DNA from: Pseudomonas sp. RIT-PI-q
GTDB taxonomy: Bacteria; Pseudomonadota; Gammaproteobacteria; Pseudomonadales; Pseudomonadaceae
DNA length: 64,000 bases
NCBI RefSeq assembly: GCF_001297125.1
Contig: NZ_LHPC01000054.1
Span: 150,732 to 214,731, forward strand
Reading direction: 5' to 3'
The position numbers and the translations under genes are program-made. Shown here piece after piece: positions 8,158-16,945 of this stretch (the first letter of the stretch is position 1; each line of letters opens with the position of its first letter). A model generated the notes under the pieces. The model was given only the letters and a program-made list of their open reading frames with translations. It ran no database searches and was not told the origin of the DNA.

Positions 8158-8204
8158 GTTCGGTGTGCTGTTATCATTTTTTCGGTTATTTAGTTCGGAG
8201 AACT
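8158..8204. repeat. Two AGTTCGG dyads of a three-copy family
   Basis: AGTTCGGAGAACT (8192-8204) is a GTTC-N3-GAAC dyad, and GTTCGGTGTGC (8158-8168) is a half-conserved copy 34 bp before it. Each copy is preceded by TTA (TTAGTTCGG). The third copy, AGTTCGGTGAACA, is at 8698-8710. The symmetry suggests binding sites of a dimeric repressor. Confidence 0.45.
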
Positions 8205-8473
8205 GCAGCACGAGCTTGCTGAAAAAGCTTCAAGTGAGTATTGATTGGCCAATCTCCGTAATCTATGCCACTGATTGCGATGAATCGAGGCTGCTTGCCA
8301 GCAATGACCCAATCACTCATGCCTTTAATAATTTTCTAATGATGTTGAGCAGGCACACCCCAGTTCCAGCTAATCGCAGGCTGCCGCTATCCAGCACCTC
8401 GAATAGGTAGCTGGCTGCTCTCGATGCCGAAGCTGACTGTACAGCGGCGCAGAAAACAGGACTGCTCAAGAAC

Positions 8474-8522
8474 AGTAATTATGGAAAACCGGGAAAGCGT
8501 TCCCGGTTTTTCCATAATTACT
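8474..8522. terminator. Long near-perfect hairpin
   Basis: A 22-nt left arm (8474-8495) pairs with a 23-nt right arm (8500-8522) with one extra T as the only flaw; the loop is AGCG. The inner part is GC-rich (ACCGGGAA), flanked by A tracts on the left and T tracts on the right, so it could act as a bidirectional intrinsic terminator. Alternatively, two facing inverted-repeat ends of a lost mobile element could look like this. Confidence 0.55.
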
Positions 8523-8697
8523 AGCGTGGATTTCTCAGAATTACTTCCGGGTACTCAAGACGGCGGTCAAAGGCGATGTAGGTGCAAAAAATTTCAACTT
8601 CACGGAGTCGCAAGCGACGACAGCGCCGGAAGCAAATAATTAAATTGGTCAACCGTTCACCATTTTAAGACTGCGATGCCTAAAAATTTGAAGATTT

Positions 8698-8710
8698 AGT
8701 TCGGTGAACA
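8698..8710. promoter_or_regulatory. Third AGTTCGG dyad
   Basis: AGTTCGGTGAACA contains the dyad GTTC-N3-GAAC and is preceded by TTT, like the copies at 8158 and 8192. A lone GTTCACC half-site lies 40 bp upstream. The binding protein is unknown. Confidence 0.4.
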
Positions 8711-8889
8711 GTCATCGATTGCTGGAGATGTCTGCCAAGAGGAAAGCGGACGGTAGGGAAACGGACAGGACCTTTGTGTAACCATAGAGTGATACATGAT
8801 TTAACATAATATACATTACACGTAACAAGGTATTTCAAGATTACCCCGGTTGCACGCAGATCTTGAAGAGCTCATGCCCCCTAAACCCT

Positions 8890-9414
8890 TCATGCTTGGG
8901 TCAGCCTCTGAACCAGCTCCAGATGCTCAGGAAACTGCTCGCCGAGTTTGCGCTGACTGCCCATCTCCATGTCCGCAAAATCAAACCCTGGTGAAACCGC
9001 TTCACTGATCAATCCAAATCCCGCCGAGCCAACCATCAGCTGCGAAGCTTTCCAGACGCCGCCCGGTACGTGCAGCTGCAAATATTGCCCGGCGCGAATG
9101 TCGCTGCCCATTACGACAGTTTTCAATGTGCCGTCCGGGAAAATCAGACTGTACTGAATCGCGTCGCCCAAATGGTAGTAATGCAGGATGTCGGATCGGT
9201 TCAGATGAAAGTAGCCAATTGGCGTCTCGCGGGTCAGCAGATAATAAATGGAGGACATCAGATAACGTTGGCCACCGGCGGTCTCGGCCATTGGCTGGAG
9301 ATCGGTCTGAAAGGTTCTGCGAAAGTAACCACCTTCGACGTGGGGTTCCAGGTTGAGTGCAGCGATCACGTCTTGAGCGTATTGAAGGTGTATATCGCGC
9401 CCGTTTTCGGTCAT
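8890..9414 (-). CDS. DUF985 cupin-domain protein
   Basis: This 174-aa protein is of the DUF985/YML079w cupin family. Hallmarks are LNLEPHVEGGYFRRTFQTD, SSIYYLLTRETPIGYFHLNR, LHYYHLGDAIQYSLIFPDG and VPGGVWKASQL. These small cupins form a beta barrel that may bind a sugar or other ligand; no enzymatic role is established. The frame extends to a TTG at 9438, but I prefer the ATG at 9414. It marks the return of ordinary chromosomal composition after the accessory patch. Confidence 0.88.
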   Translation of the reverse strand: MTENGRDIHLQYAQDVIAALNLEPHVEGGYFRRTFQTDLQPMAETAGGQRYLMSSIYYLLTRETPIGYFHLNRSDILHYYHLGDAIQYSLIFPDGTLKTVVMGSDIRAGQYLQLHVPGGVWKASQLMVGSAGFGLISEAVSPGFDFADMEMGSQRKLGEQFPEHLELVQRLTQA

Positions 9415-9500
9415 GTCTAAAGGGTTCCCGTCGTTCAAGAAGTCGTACCAGATCCGGCTTCAACCCCTTACCTGCTTAAAAGATCAATTATAACCAATAG

Positions 9501-9538
9501 ATATAACTACACTAAACATCTATTTAGTTTAGTTATAT
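9501..9538. repeat. AT-rich 16-bp inverted repeat
   Basis: ATATAACTACACTAAA (9501-9516) and its inverted copy (9523-9538) match at 15 of 16 positions around a 6-bp loop. It lies between the cupin gene and the end of the upstream arcD-like gene. A weak terminator or a protein-binding dyad are both possible. Confidence 0.5.
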
Positions 9539-9686
9539 ATAAGGCTCTTATTTCGCCCTCAAATACATTAGCTTCATTTCTCGATAAGGCGCTGCTTTTA
9601 AGTAAACGCTTCTCTGACAGCAGTCCCCTCCCCCAGCATCGTCGCCAAGCATAGATTGGGGGTACTTCAGCAACAAGCTCACAAGC

Positions 9687-11114
9687 TCACAAGCTCAACA
9701 ATCCGCTGTACAGCCCATACGCCGCCAGCCCCGCACCGCTGATGACGCAGGCGAATATTCCTTTCTCGACCGAGGTGAACAACGGTTCGCCCTGTTCGTG
9801 CCTGGCCTTGGCGAACAGGACCACCCCCGGTGCATACAGCAATGCCGAAAGCAGCAAATATTTGAGCCCTGCGGCGTACAACAACCACAGCGCATAGCTC
9901 AGGGCAATGCCACCGATCAGCAGGTCTTTGCTCCGTTCTGCCGACGCGTGTTCGTAGGTCTCACCACGCCCGCTCAGCAGCACCGCATAGGCCGCCGACC
10001 ATAGGTATGGCACCAGGATCATCGAGGACGCGAGGTAGATCAGACTGGTGTACGTTCCGGCGGAAAACAGCGTGATCAGCAGAAAAATCTGGATCATCAC
10101 GTTGGTCATCCACAACGCATTGACGGGCACATGATTGGCGTTTTCCCTGGTCAGGAACGCGGGCATTGTTTTGTCTTTGGCCGTGGCAAAGAGGATTTCG
10201 GCACACAACAGAGCCCAGGACAACAAAGCACCCAAAAGTGAAATCGCCAGGCCGATACTGATCAGCAATGCGCCCCAAGGGCCGACGATATGTTCCAGCA
10301 CCGCCGCCAACGAAGGATTCTGCAGCGTGGCCAGTTCCGGCTGGCTCATGATCCCCAACGACAGTACATTCACCAGCACCAGTAACGCCAATACGCCAAG
10401 AAAACCGATGACTGTCGCCCGGCCAACGTCCGACCGTTTCTGCGCCCGGGCCGAGTAGACACTCGCACCTTCGATGCCGATAAAAACAAACACGGTCACC
10501 AGCATCATGTGCCGGACCTGATCCATCACGCCGCCAAAATCCGGGTTGCTGCGACCCCAGATGTCACGGGTAAAAATGTCTGCCTTGAAGGCGACAGCGG
10601 CAATGACGATGAACATGATCAGCGGCACGATTTTGGCCACAGTCGTCAACTGATTGATGAACGCGGCTTCCTTGATCCCGCGCAACACCAGAAAATGCAC
10701 GGCCCACAGCAGGACCGAAGCACAACCGATGGCGATGGGTGTGTTGCCATGGCCAAACACCGGAAAGAAGTACCCGAGGGTACTGAACAGCAGCACGAAG
10801 TAGCCGACGTTACCCAGCCAGGCACTGATCCAGTACCCCCAGGCAGACGAGAACCCCATGTAATTGCCGAACCCGGCCCTGGCGTAGGCGTAGACCCCGG
10901 AATCCAGATCGGGTTTGCGATTGGCCAGAGTCTGGAACACGAAGGCCAGGGTCAGCATCCCCACAGCGGTGATCGCCCAACCGATCAATATCGCGCCAGT
11001 ATCGGCATGGGCTGACATGTTCTGCGGCAAAGAGAAGATCCCGCCGCCAATCATCGACCCCACGACAAGGGCGATCAGGGCGCTCAGGCGAAGCTTGTGC
11101 GGCGACTGCGACAT
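9687..11114 (-). CDS. APC-family amino-acid antiporter, ArcD paralogue
   Basis: This 475-aa protein has about 12 membrane segments and the N-terminal APC motif VVGSMIGGGIFSLPQNM. It is the same length as, and closely similar throughout to, the arcD product encoded divergently at 11497, so it is a duplicate arginine/ornithine-type antiporter (basic amino-acid/polyamine branch). The ATG at 11114 (MSQSPHKLRL, AGGAG upstream) was chosen over the upstream open frame because it aligns with MSESPGKLKL of the other copy. Its substrate may have diverged, for example towards another arginine derivative. Confidence 0.9.
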   Translation of the reverse strand: MSQSPHKLRLSALIALVVGSMIGGGIFSLPQNMSAHADTGAILIGWAITAVGMLTLAFVFQTLANRKPDLDSGVYAYARAGFGNYMGFSSAWGYWISAWLGNVGYFVLLFSTLGYFFPVFGHGNTPIAIGCASVLLWAVHFLVLRGIKEAAFINQLTTVAKIVPLIMFIVIAAVAFKADIFTRDIWGRSNPDFGGVMDQVRHMMLVTVFVFIGIEGASVYSARAQKRSDVGRATVIGFLGVLALLVLVNVLSLGIMSQPELATLQNPSLAAVLEHIVGPWGALLISIGLAISLLGALLSWALLCAEILFATAKDKTMPAFLTRENANHVPVNALWMTNVMIQIFLLITLFSAGTYTSLIYLASSMILVPYLWSAAYAVLLSGRGETYEHASAERSKDLLIGGIALSYALWLLYAAGLKYLLLSALLYAPGVVLFAKARHEQGEPLFTSVEKGIFACVISGAGLAAYGLYSGLLSL

Positions 11115-11496
11115 TTCAGGGCTCCTGTTCCCCGAAATGCCGGGGGTAGACCTGCATGGACTAAACAGAGCGTAATAACGGTTATTCAATAACGCCAATA
11201 ATTGCGCTTATTTAAAGTTTATATTTCTGTCGTGATGCATATATTTATTAGCTTTATATAGGGCTTTTATTACAGCAATTCCGTACTTGAATAGCCCTTT
11301 TAAAATTTGCTTAACAGTAAAAAGGAACTAGCTTAATAACTCACTGTAATGCGCGATATTCCGACCTTGCCTTAGGCTCTAAAACGCCAGCGGCAGAGGG
11401 GGCTCGTATTTTTGCATCTCTCCAGCCCCAGTTCTGCCTCCTATATAAAGACACGCTAACAGCAGAAACCTTCCTCCCCTGCAATGGAGTGATGCA
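11115..11496. promoter_or_regulatory. Shared promoter region of the two divergent arcD genes
   Basis: This AT-rich 382-bp region must hold both promoters. Three alternating copies of a six-base word, AATAAC-G-GTTATT-C-AATAAC, overlap at 11174-11193, giving two superimposed dyads near the upstream gene. AGGGCT and AGCCCT near 11260 and 11293 form a weak hairpin. Pseudomonas arc operons are known to be activated by ANR under low oxygen and by ArgR, but I see no good TTGAT-N4-ATCAA ANR box here by eye. Confidence 0.5.
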
Positions 11497-12924
11497 ATGT
11501 CTGAATCCCCGGGCAAACTGAAACTCGGCGCGCTGGTTGCTTTAGTCGTGGGTTCAATGATCGGAGGCGGGATTTTTTCCTTACCACAGAACATGGCTGC
11601 CAGTGCGGACGTCGGCGCCATTCTGATTGGCTGGGCGATCACCGCCGTCGGCATGTTGACCCTCGCGTTTGTCTTCCAGACGTTGGCCAACCGCAAGCCA
11701 GATCTGGACGGCGGGGTCTACGCCTACGCCAAGGCCGGTTTCGGCGACTACATGGGTTTCTCGTCCGCCTGGGGTTACTGGATCAGCGCCTGGCTGGGCA
11801 ACGTCGGTTACTTCGTGTTGCTGTTCAGCACGCTCGGGTATTTCTTTCCGGTCTTTGGTGAAGGCAACACAGTCGCGGCGATTATTGGCGCGTCGGTGTT
11901 GCTCTGGGCGGTGCACTTTCTGGTATTGCGCGGGATCAAGGAAGCGGCGTTCATTAACCTGGTCACCACCGTAGCCAAGGTCGTGCCGCTGTTGTTGTTC
12001 GTGTTGATTGCCGTGTTCGCGTTCAAACTTGACATTTTCACCGCCGATATCTGGGGCCTGAAAAGCCCCGATCTGGGCAGTGTGATGAATCAGGTGCGCA
12101 AAATGATGCTGGTCACCGTCTGGGTGTTCATCGGCATCGAGGGCGCGAGCATTTTTTCGGCCCGGGCGGAACAACGCAGCGACGTGGGTAAAGCCACGGT
12201 GATCGGTTTCGTTACCGTGTTGCTGTTTTTGGTGCTGGTGAACGTGTTGTCGCTGGGCATCATGACTCAACCGGAACTGGCAAAGCTGTCGAACCCTTCG
12301 ATGGCCGCAGTGCTCAAACACGTAGTCGGGGAATGGGGGGCCGTGTTGATCAGCGTCGGTCTGATCATCTCGCTGCTGGGGGCGCTACTGTCATGGGTGC
12401 TGCTGTGTGCGGAGATCATGTTCGCCGCCGCCAGGGACCACACCATGCCGGCGTTCCTGCGCAAGGAAAACGCCAACCATGTACCGGTCAACGCGCTGTG
12501 GCTGACCAATGCCATGGTCCAGGTGTTCCTGGTTATCACCCTGTTTTCTGCCAGCACTTACCTGTCACTGATCTACCTCGCCACCTCGATGATTCTGGTG
12601 CCCTACCTGTGGTCGGCGGCCTATGCCTTGCTGCTGGCCGTGCGGGGCGAAAGTTACGAAGGCGCGCCGGGCGAACGGCAGAAGGATCTGATCATCGGCG
12701 CCGTGGCCCTGATCTATGCGATCTGGCTGCTGTATGCCGGGGGCATCAAATACCTGCTGCTGTCCGCCCTGCTCTATGCCCCCGGCGCGATTCTTTTCGC
12801 CAAGGCCAAGCTTGAAATCGACAAGCCGGTTTTCACCCACGTCGAGAAGCTGATATTCGCCGCAGTGGTGGTGGGCGCCCTGGTGGCGGCCTACGGTCTC
12901 TATGACGGCTTCCTGACCCTGTAA
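11497..12924 (+). CDS. arcD: Arginine/ornithine antiporter ArcD
   Basis: This is a 475-aa inner-membrane antiporter of the APC superfamily with the motif VVGSMIGGGIFSLPQNM near residue 20 and about 12 hydrophobic segments. It exchanges external arginine for ornithine made by the deiminase pathway. The ATG is preceded by TGGAG, and arcA follows after 34 bp, so it is the first gene of the arcDABC operon. A paralogue lies divergently upstream. Function is secure from family plus operon context. Confidence 0.95.
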   Translation: MSESPGKLKLGALVALVVGSMIGGGIFSLPQNMAASADVGAILIGWAITAVGMLTLAFVFQTLANRKPDLDGGVYAYAKAGFGDYMGFSSAWGYWISAWLGNVGYFVLLFSTLGYFFPVFGEGNTVAAIIGASVLLWAVHFLVLRGIKEAAFINLVTTVAKVVPLLLFVLIAVFAFKLDIFTADIWGLKSPDLGSVMNQVRKMMLVTVWVFIGIEGASIFSARAEQRSDVGKATVIGFVTVLLFLVLVNVLSLGIMTQPELAKLSNPSMAAVLKHVVGEWGAVLISVGLIISLLGALLSWVLLCAEIMFAAARDHTMPAFLRKENANHVPVNALWLTNAMVQVFLVITLFSASTYLSLIYLATSMILVPYLWSAAYALLLAVRGESYEGAPGERQKDLIIGAVALIYAIWLLYAGGIKYLLLSALLYAPGAILFAKAKLEIDKPVFTHVEKLIFAAVVVGALVAAYGLYDGFLTL

Positions 12925-12958
12925 CAGCCCTGTTTTTAACCTCTGGAGGATCACTGAA

Positions 12959-14215
12959 ATGACCACGGAAAAAGTTAAGTACGGCGTGCATTCCGAGGCC
13001 GGCAAACTGCGCAAAGTCATGGTTTGCTCCCCCGGTCTGGCCCACCAGCGGCTGACGCCCAACAACTGTGACGAACTGCTGTTCGATGATGTCTTGTGGG
13101 TGGCCCAGGCCAAGCGCGACCATTTCGATTTCGTCACCAAAATGCGTGAACGCAACGTCGAAGTGCTGGAAATGCATAACCTGCTGACTGACATCGTCGC
13201 CCTCCCCGACGCCCTGGACTGGATCCTGCAGCGCAAGATCACCGCCAATTCGGTGGGCCTGGGCCTGATCGATGAAACCAGCTCGTGGTTGCGCAGCCTG
13301 GAACCGCGCAAGATCGCCGAGTACCTGATCGGCGGCGTATCCGGCGACGATCTGCCGACCAGCTTTGGCGGCAAGACCATCGAAATGTTCCGCGATTTCC
13401 TCGGTCATTCCAGCTTCATTCTGCCGCCGCTGCCTAACACCCAGTTCACTCGCGACACCACCTGTTGGATCTACGGCGGCGTGACCCTGAACCCTATGTA
13501 CTGGCCGGCGCGTCGCCAGGAAACCCTGTTGGCCACCGCCATTTACAAGTTCCATCCGCAATTCACCAACGCCGACTTCGAGGTCTGGTACGGCGACCCC
13601 GACGTGGAACATGGCAACTCCACCCTTGAAGGCGGCGACGTCATGCCGATCGGCAACGGCGTGGTGCTGATCGGCATGGGCGAACGTTCGTCTCGTCAGG
13701 CCATCGGGCAACTGGCGGTCAACCTGTTCAAGCACAAAGCGGTCGAAAAAGTGATCGTTGCCGGCCTGCCAAAGTCCCGCGCAGCCATGCACCTGGACAC
13801 TGTGTTCAGCTTCTGTGATCGCGATGTGGTGACCATCTTCCCGGAAGTGGTGAGCCAGATCGTCGCCTTCACCCTGCGCCCCGACGAAAGCAAACCGGGG
13901 GGCATCGACATCCGTCGTGAAGAAACCAGCTTTCTCGACACCGTGGCCCAGGCCCTCAATCTCAAGGCCTTGCGCGTCGTTGAAACCGGCGGCAACAGCT
14001 TCGCCGCCGAACGCGAGCAATGGGACGATGGCAACAACGTGGTGGCCGTGGAACCCGGTGTGGTCATTGGCTACGACCGCAATACCTACACCAACACGTT
14101 GCTGCGCAAAGCCGGTGTCGAAGTCATCACCATCAGTGCCGGCGAACTCGGACGCGGCCGTGGCGGCGGCCACTGCATGACCTGCCCGATCATCCGCGAC
14201 CCGATTGACTATTAA
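12959..14215 (+). CDS. arcA: Arginine deiminase
   Basis: This 418-aa enzyme hydrolyses arginine to citrulline and ammonia. Signature segments include the substrate-binding FTRDTTCWIYGG, and ALRVVETGG followed by the C-terminal GGGHCMTCPIIRD containing the catalytic Cys. Its length equals that of known pseudomonad ArcA. A strong GGAGG precedes the ATG. It is the second gene of arcDABC. Confidence 0.97.
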   Translation: MTTEKVKYGVHSEAGKLRKVMVCSPGLAHQRLTPNNCDELLFDDVLWVAQAKRDHFDFVTKMRERNVEVLEMHNLLTDIVALPDALDWILQRKITANSVGLGLIDETSSWLRSLEPRKIAEYLIGGVSGDDLPTSFGGKTIEMFRDFLGHSSFILPPLPNTQFTRDTTCWIYGGVTLNPMYWPARRQETLLATAIYKFHPQFTNADFEVWYGDPDVEHGNSTLEGGDVMPIGNGVVLIGMGERSSRQAIGQLAVNLFKHKAVEKVIVAGLPKSRAAMHLDTVFSFCDRDVVTIFPEVVSQIVAFTLRPDESKPGGIDIRREETSFLDTVAQALNLKALRVVETGGNSFAAEREQWDDGNNVVAVEPGVVIGYDRNTYTNTLLRKAGVEVITISAGELGRGRGGGHCMTCPIIRDPIDY

Positions 14216-14285
14216 TGTGCCTGCCTGGGCCTGCGCTTGATAAAACGCGGGCCCTGGGGAAACCGAAATCCAAGGAGATTCAATC

Positions 14286-15296
14286 ATGGCTTTCAATATG
14301 CGCAATCGAAGCCTTCTCTCGCTGATGCACCACACCACCCGCGAGCTGCACTATTTGCTGGACCTGTCCCGCGACCTCAAACGCGCCAAGTACACCGGCA
14401 CCGAGCGTCCACACCTGCAAGGCAAGAACATCGCGCTGATCTTCGAAAAAACCTCGACCCGCACCCGTTGCGCCTTCGAAGTCGCGGCCCATGACCAAGG
14501 CGCACACGTCACCTACATCGACCCGGTGTCGTCGCAGATCGGTCACAAGGAAAGCATGAAAGACACCGCCCGCGTGCTGGGGCGGATGTTCGATGCCATC
14601 GAATACCGGGGCTTCGAACAGGAGATCGTCGAAGAACTGGCCCAGTTCGCTGGCGTACCGGTGTTCAACGGCCTGACCGCCGAATTCCACCCGACGCAAA
14701 TGATCGCCGACACCCTGACCATGCGCGAACACAGCGACAAACCGCTGCATGAAATCAGCTACGCCTACCTCGGTGACGCCCGCTATAACATGGGCAACTC
14801 GCTGTTGATGATCGGTGCCAAGCTCGGCATGGACGTGCGCATCGCGGCACCGAAAGCGCTGTGGCCAACGGAGGACTTTATCGCCCAATGCAAAGCCTTC
14901 GCCGAAGACAGTGGCGCGCGCATCACCATCACCGAAGATCCGAAAGTAGCGGTCAAGGGCGTGGACTTCATCCACACCGATATCTGGGTGTCGATGGGTG
15001 AGCCGGTGGAAGCGTGGGACGAGCGCATTGAGCAACTGCTGCCGTACCAGGTCAACGCCGCCATGATGAAAGCCGCAGGCAACCCGCGGGTGAAATTCAT
15101 GCACTGTTTACCGGCCTTCCACAACAGCGAAACCAAGGTCGGCAAGGACATCGCCGCGCGGTATCCGCACTTGGCCAACGGCGTCGAGGTGACGGAAGAA
15201 GTCTTCGAATCACCGGCCAACATCGCCTTCGAGCAAGCGGAAAACCGTATGCACACCATCAAGGCGATCCTGGTGTCGGCGTTGGCGGATATTTAA
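14286..15296 (+). CDS. arcB: Catabolic ornithine carbamoyltransferase
   Basis: This 336-aa enzyme phosphorolyses citrulline to ornithine and carbamoyl phosphate. The carbamoyl-phosphate site FEKTSTRTRCAFE, the HPTQMIADTLTM motif and the ornithine-site HCLPAFHN are all intact. AAGGAG lies 7-12 nt before the ATG. It sits between arcA and arcC; a REPIN separates it from arcC. Confidence 0.97.
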   Translation: MAFNMRNRSLLSLMHHTTRELHYLLDLSRDLKRAKYTGTERPHLQGKNIALIFEKTSTRTRCAFEVAAHDQGAHVTYIDPVSSQIGHKESMKDTARVLGRMFDAIEYRGFEQEIVEELAQFAGVPVFNGLTAEFHPTQMIADTLTMREHSDKPLHEISYAYLGDARYNMGNSLLMIGAKLGMDVRIAAPKALWPTEDFIAQCKAFAEDSGARITITEDPKVAVKGVDFIHTDIWVSMGEPVEAWDERIEQLLPYQVNAAMMKAAGNPRVKFMHCLPAFHNSETKVGKDIAARYPHLANGVEVTEEVFESPANIAFEQAENRMHTIKAILVSALADI

Positions 15297-15317
15297 GGAC
15301 CCATGCGGTCCGCTCTG

Positions 15318-15406
15318 TGTGGGAGCGTGGCTTGCCCGCGATAGGATCGACGCGGTGTGCCAAATGCACCGAGGTGTCTGCATCGCGGGCAAGCCACGCT
15401 CCCACA
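15318..15406. repeat. REPIN between arcB and arcC
   Basis: Two 25-bp inverted REP sequences (15318-15342 and 15382-15406, each containing GGGAGCGTGGCTTGCCCGCG or its complement) pair perfectly across a 39-bp spacer. Its place inside the arc operon could stabilise the upstream arcDAB mRNA and lower arcC expression. Confidence 0.9.
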
Positions 15407-15451
15407 GGGAACTGTGTCTCCCGTTACTTCTCTGTTTAGAAGGACTGCATT

Positions 15452-16381
15452 ATGCGTATCGTCGTCGCTCTGGGCGGTAACGCCCTGCTCCGCCGGGGGG
15501 AACCCATGACCTCGGACAACCAGCGCGCCAATATCCGTATCGCCACCGAGCAAATTGCCAAGATCCATCCCGGCAACCAATTGGTCATCGCCCACGGCAA
15601 CGGTCCGCAGGTCGGGCTGCTGTCCTTGCAGGCAGCGGCCTATACCTCGGTGTCGCCCTATCCGCTGGACGTGCTCGGCGCCGAAACCGAAGGCATGATC
15701 GGCTACATCATCGAACAGGAACTGGGTAACCTGCTGGACTTCGAAGTCCCCTTCGCCACCCTGCTGACCCAGGTCGAAGTCGACGCCAACGACCCGGCCT
15801 TCCAGAACCCCACCAAACCCATCGGGCCGGTGTACACCAAAGCCGAGGCGGAAAAGCTCGCGGCCGAAAAAGGCTGGACCATTGCCCCGGACGGCGACAA
15901 GTATCGCCGCGTGGTTGCCAGCCCCAAACCGAAACGCATCTTCGAAATACGCCCGATCCAGTGGTTGCTGGACAAGGGCAGCATTGTGATCTGTGCGGGT
16001 GGCGGCGGCATTCCGACCCTGTACACAGCGCCAGGCAAACTGGAAGGCGTCGAAGCGGTCATCGACAAAGACCTGTGCTCCGCGCTGCTGGCCGAACAGC
16101 TTGAAGCCGATCTGCTGGTGATCGCTACCGACGTCAGTGCCGCGTTCATCGATTTCGGTAAACCAACACAGAAAGCCATCGCCCAGGCGCACCCGGACGA
16201 CATGGAAACCCTCGGCTTCGCGGCGGGCTCCATGGGACCGAAGGTGCAGGCAGCCTGCGAATTCGCACGCCATACTGGAAAGGTCGCAGTGATCGGCTCT
16301 CTCTCGGATATCGAAGCGATCGTCCAGGGCAAGGCCGGCACCCGCATCAGCACCGCGACACCCGGTATCTCGTACTTGTAA
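15452..16381 (+). CDS. arcC: Carbamate kinase
   Basis: This 309-aa amino-acid-kinase-family protein makes ATP from carbamoyl phosphate and ADP, the energy-yielding step of the deiminase pathway. The N-terminal VVALGGNALLRRGEP, the IAHGNGPQVGLL loop and ICAGGGGIPTL are characteristic. AGAAGGA precedes the ATG. It is the last enzyme gene of the operon. Confidence 0.96.
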   Translation: MRIVVALGGNALLRRGEPMTSDNQRANIRIATEQIAKIHPGNQLVIAHGNGPQVGLLSLQAAAYTSVSPYPLDVLGAETEGMIGYIIEQELGNLLDFEVPFATLLTQVEVDANDPAFQNPTKPIGPVYTKAEAEKLAAEKGWTIAPDGDKYRRVVASPKPKRIFEIRPIQWLLDKGSIVICAGGGGIPTLYTAPGKLEGVEAVIDKDLCSALLAEQLEADLLVIATDVSAAFIDFGKPTQKAIAQAHPDDMETLGFAAGSMGPKVQAACEFARHTGKVAVIGSLSDIEAIVQGKAGTRISTATPGISYL

Positions 16382-16395
16382 ACGCGTGAACATAG

Positions 16396-16418
16396 GGGGC
16401 AGGCCAACGGTCTGCCCC
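16396..16418 (+). terminator. Hairpin between arcC and the DUF5064 gene
   Basis: GGGGCAG (16396-16402) and CTGCCCC (16412-16418) form a 7-bp stem with a 9-nt loop, 15 bp after the arcC stop; a short T run follows at about 16430. It could end or attenuate arcDABC transcription before the DUF5064 gene. Confidence 0.5.
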
Positions 16419-16449
16419 GATTCAAGGTCTTTTTCGAGGAGAGTCGACA

Positions 16450-16812
16450 ATGGCTACGTTCGAACCCGGTCACCTGCACATCGAGCGACACGCGCTGAAC
16501 GAGAAGGATGTCAGCTACAACCTGCACATAGACTATGAAGTCACCCAGGATCCCAAAGAAGGCAAAGGGATGCAGTTCACTATGCACGGCAGCATCCAGG
16601 GCAAGGACATGACGGAATCCTTTTTCCTGCCCAAGGATCAAGCCTATAACTTTGCCAGCAACGTCACAAAAATCGCCGAGAAGTACGGGATACCGAAGGA
16701 GCTGAGCAGCATTGGCTCAGTCCACAAACCCTACGACAAGATGTTCGAAGATGTGCGGGTCCAACTGAACATGCAGTCTGGAGACCCCGTCAATCCTGAG
16801 CACTTCGAGTGA
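16450..16812 (+). CDS. DUF5064 family protein
   Basis: This 120-aa soluble protein beginning MATFEPGHLHIERHALN belongs to a small Pseudomonas family of unknown function. It has no signal peptide or membrane segment. GAGGAG lies just before the ATG. Position right after arcC suggests co-expression with arginine fermentation, with a hairpin in between; its role is unknown. Confidence 0.8.
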   Translation: MATFEPGHLHIERHALNEKDVSYNLHIDYEVTQDPKEGKGMQFTMHGSIQGKDMTESFFLPKDQAYNFASNVTKIAEKYGIPKELSSIGSVHKPYDKMFEDVRVQLNMQSGDPVNPEHFE

Positions 16813-16837
16813 CTCAAGACTCACGCGAAAACAAAAC

Positions 16838-16877
16838 CGCCTGCCAACTTCCTGTCTCTTGGTACAGGTTGCAGGCG
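16838..16877 (+). terminator. Bulged hairpin after the DUF5064 gene
   Basis: CGCCTGCCAACTTCCTGT (16838-16855) pairs with ACAGGTTGCAGGCG (16864-16877), with small bulges. It lies 26 bp after the stop codon and is a plausible terminator or 3' processing barrier for the arc transcript. Confidence 0.45.
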
Positions 16878-16945
16878 CATTACACGGGCATGACGTTCTC
16901 GATGCCTGGATTCGTTCTGTCTACCCTCTATGGAAAAGCAGACCC

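Larger units (their letters stand above)
7961..8889. other. 929-bp gene-poor, AT-richer DNA with short repeated dyads
   Basis: No complete gene is convincing. Two frames have somewhat protein-like composition (GTG-started 8165-8410, containing SIDWPISVIYATDCDESRLL; and a stretch near 8039-8215) and could be decayed gene pieces. The stretch holds three related AGTTCGG dyads (8158-8168, 8192-8204, 8698-8710), a GTTCACC half-site at 8655, and the large hairpin at 8474-8522. The last 100 bp before the cupin gene are AT-rich. It most likely represents the far part of the accessory insertion. Confidence 0.5.

Noticed and set aside
8165..8410. 81-codon GTG-started frame in the island
   Set aside because: Composition is partly protein-like, but there is no ribosome site, no recognisable family, and a putative operator overlaps its start; kept only as a possible remnant.
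8424..8639. 71-codon frame in the island
   Set aside because: It runs straight through the 22-bp hairpin and has no ribosome site or family.
11115..11496. ANR (FNR-type) box for the arc operon
   Set aside because: I scanned for TTGAT-N4-ATCAA and saw no match good enough to report, although ANR control is expected from known arc operons.
12833..14338. 501-codon frame antisense to arcA
   Set aside because: It spans arcD end, arcA and arcB start on the opposite strand, all of which are certain genes; no family-like segments.
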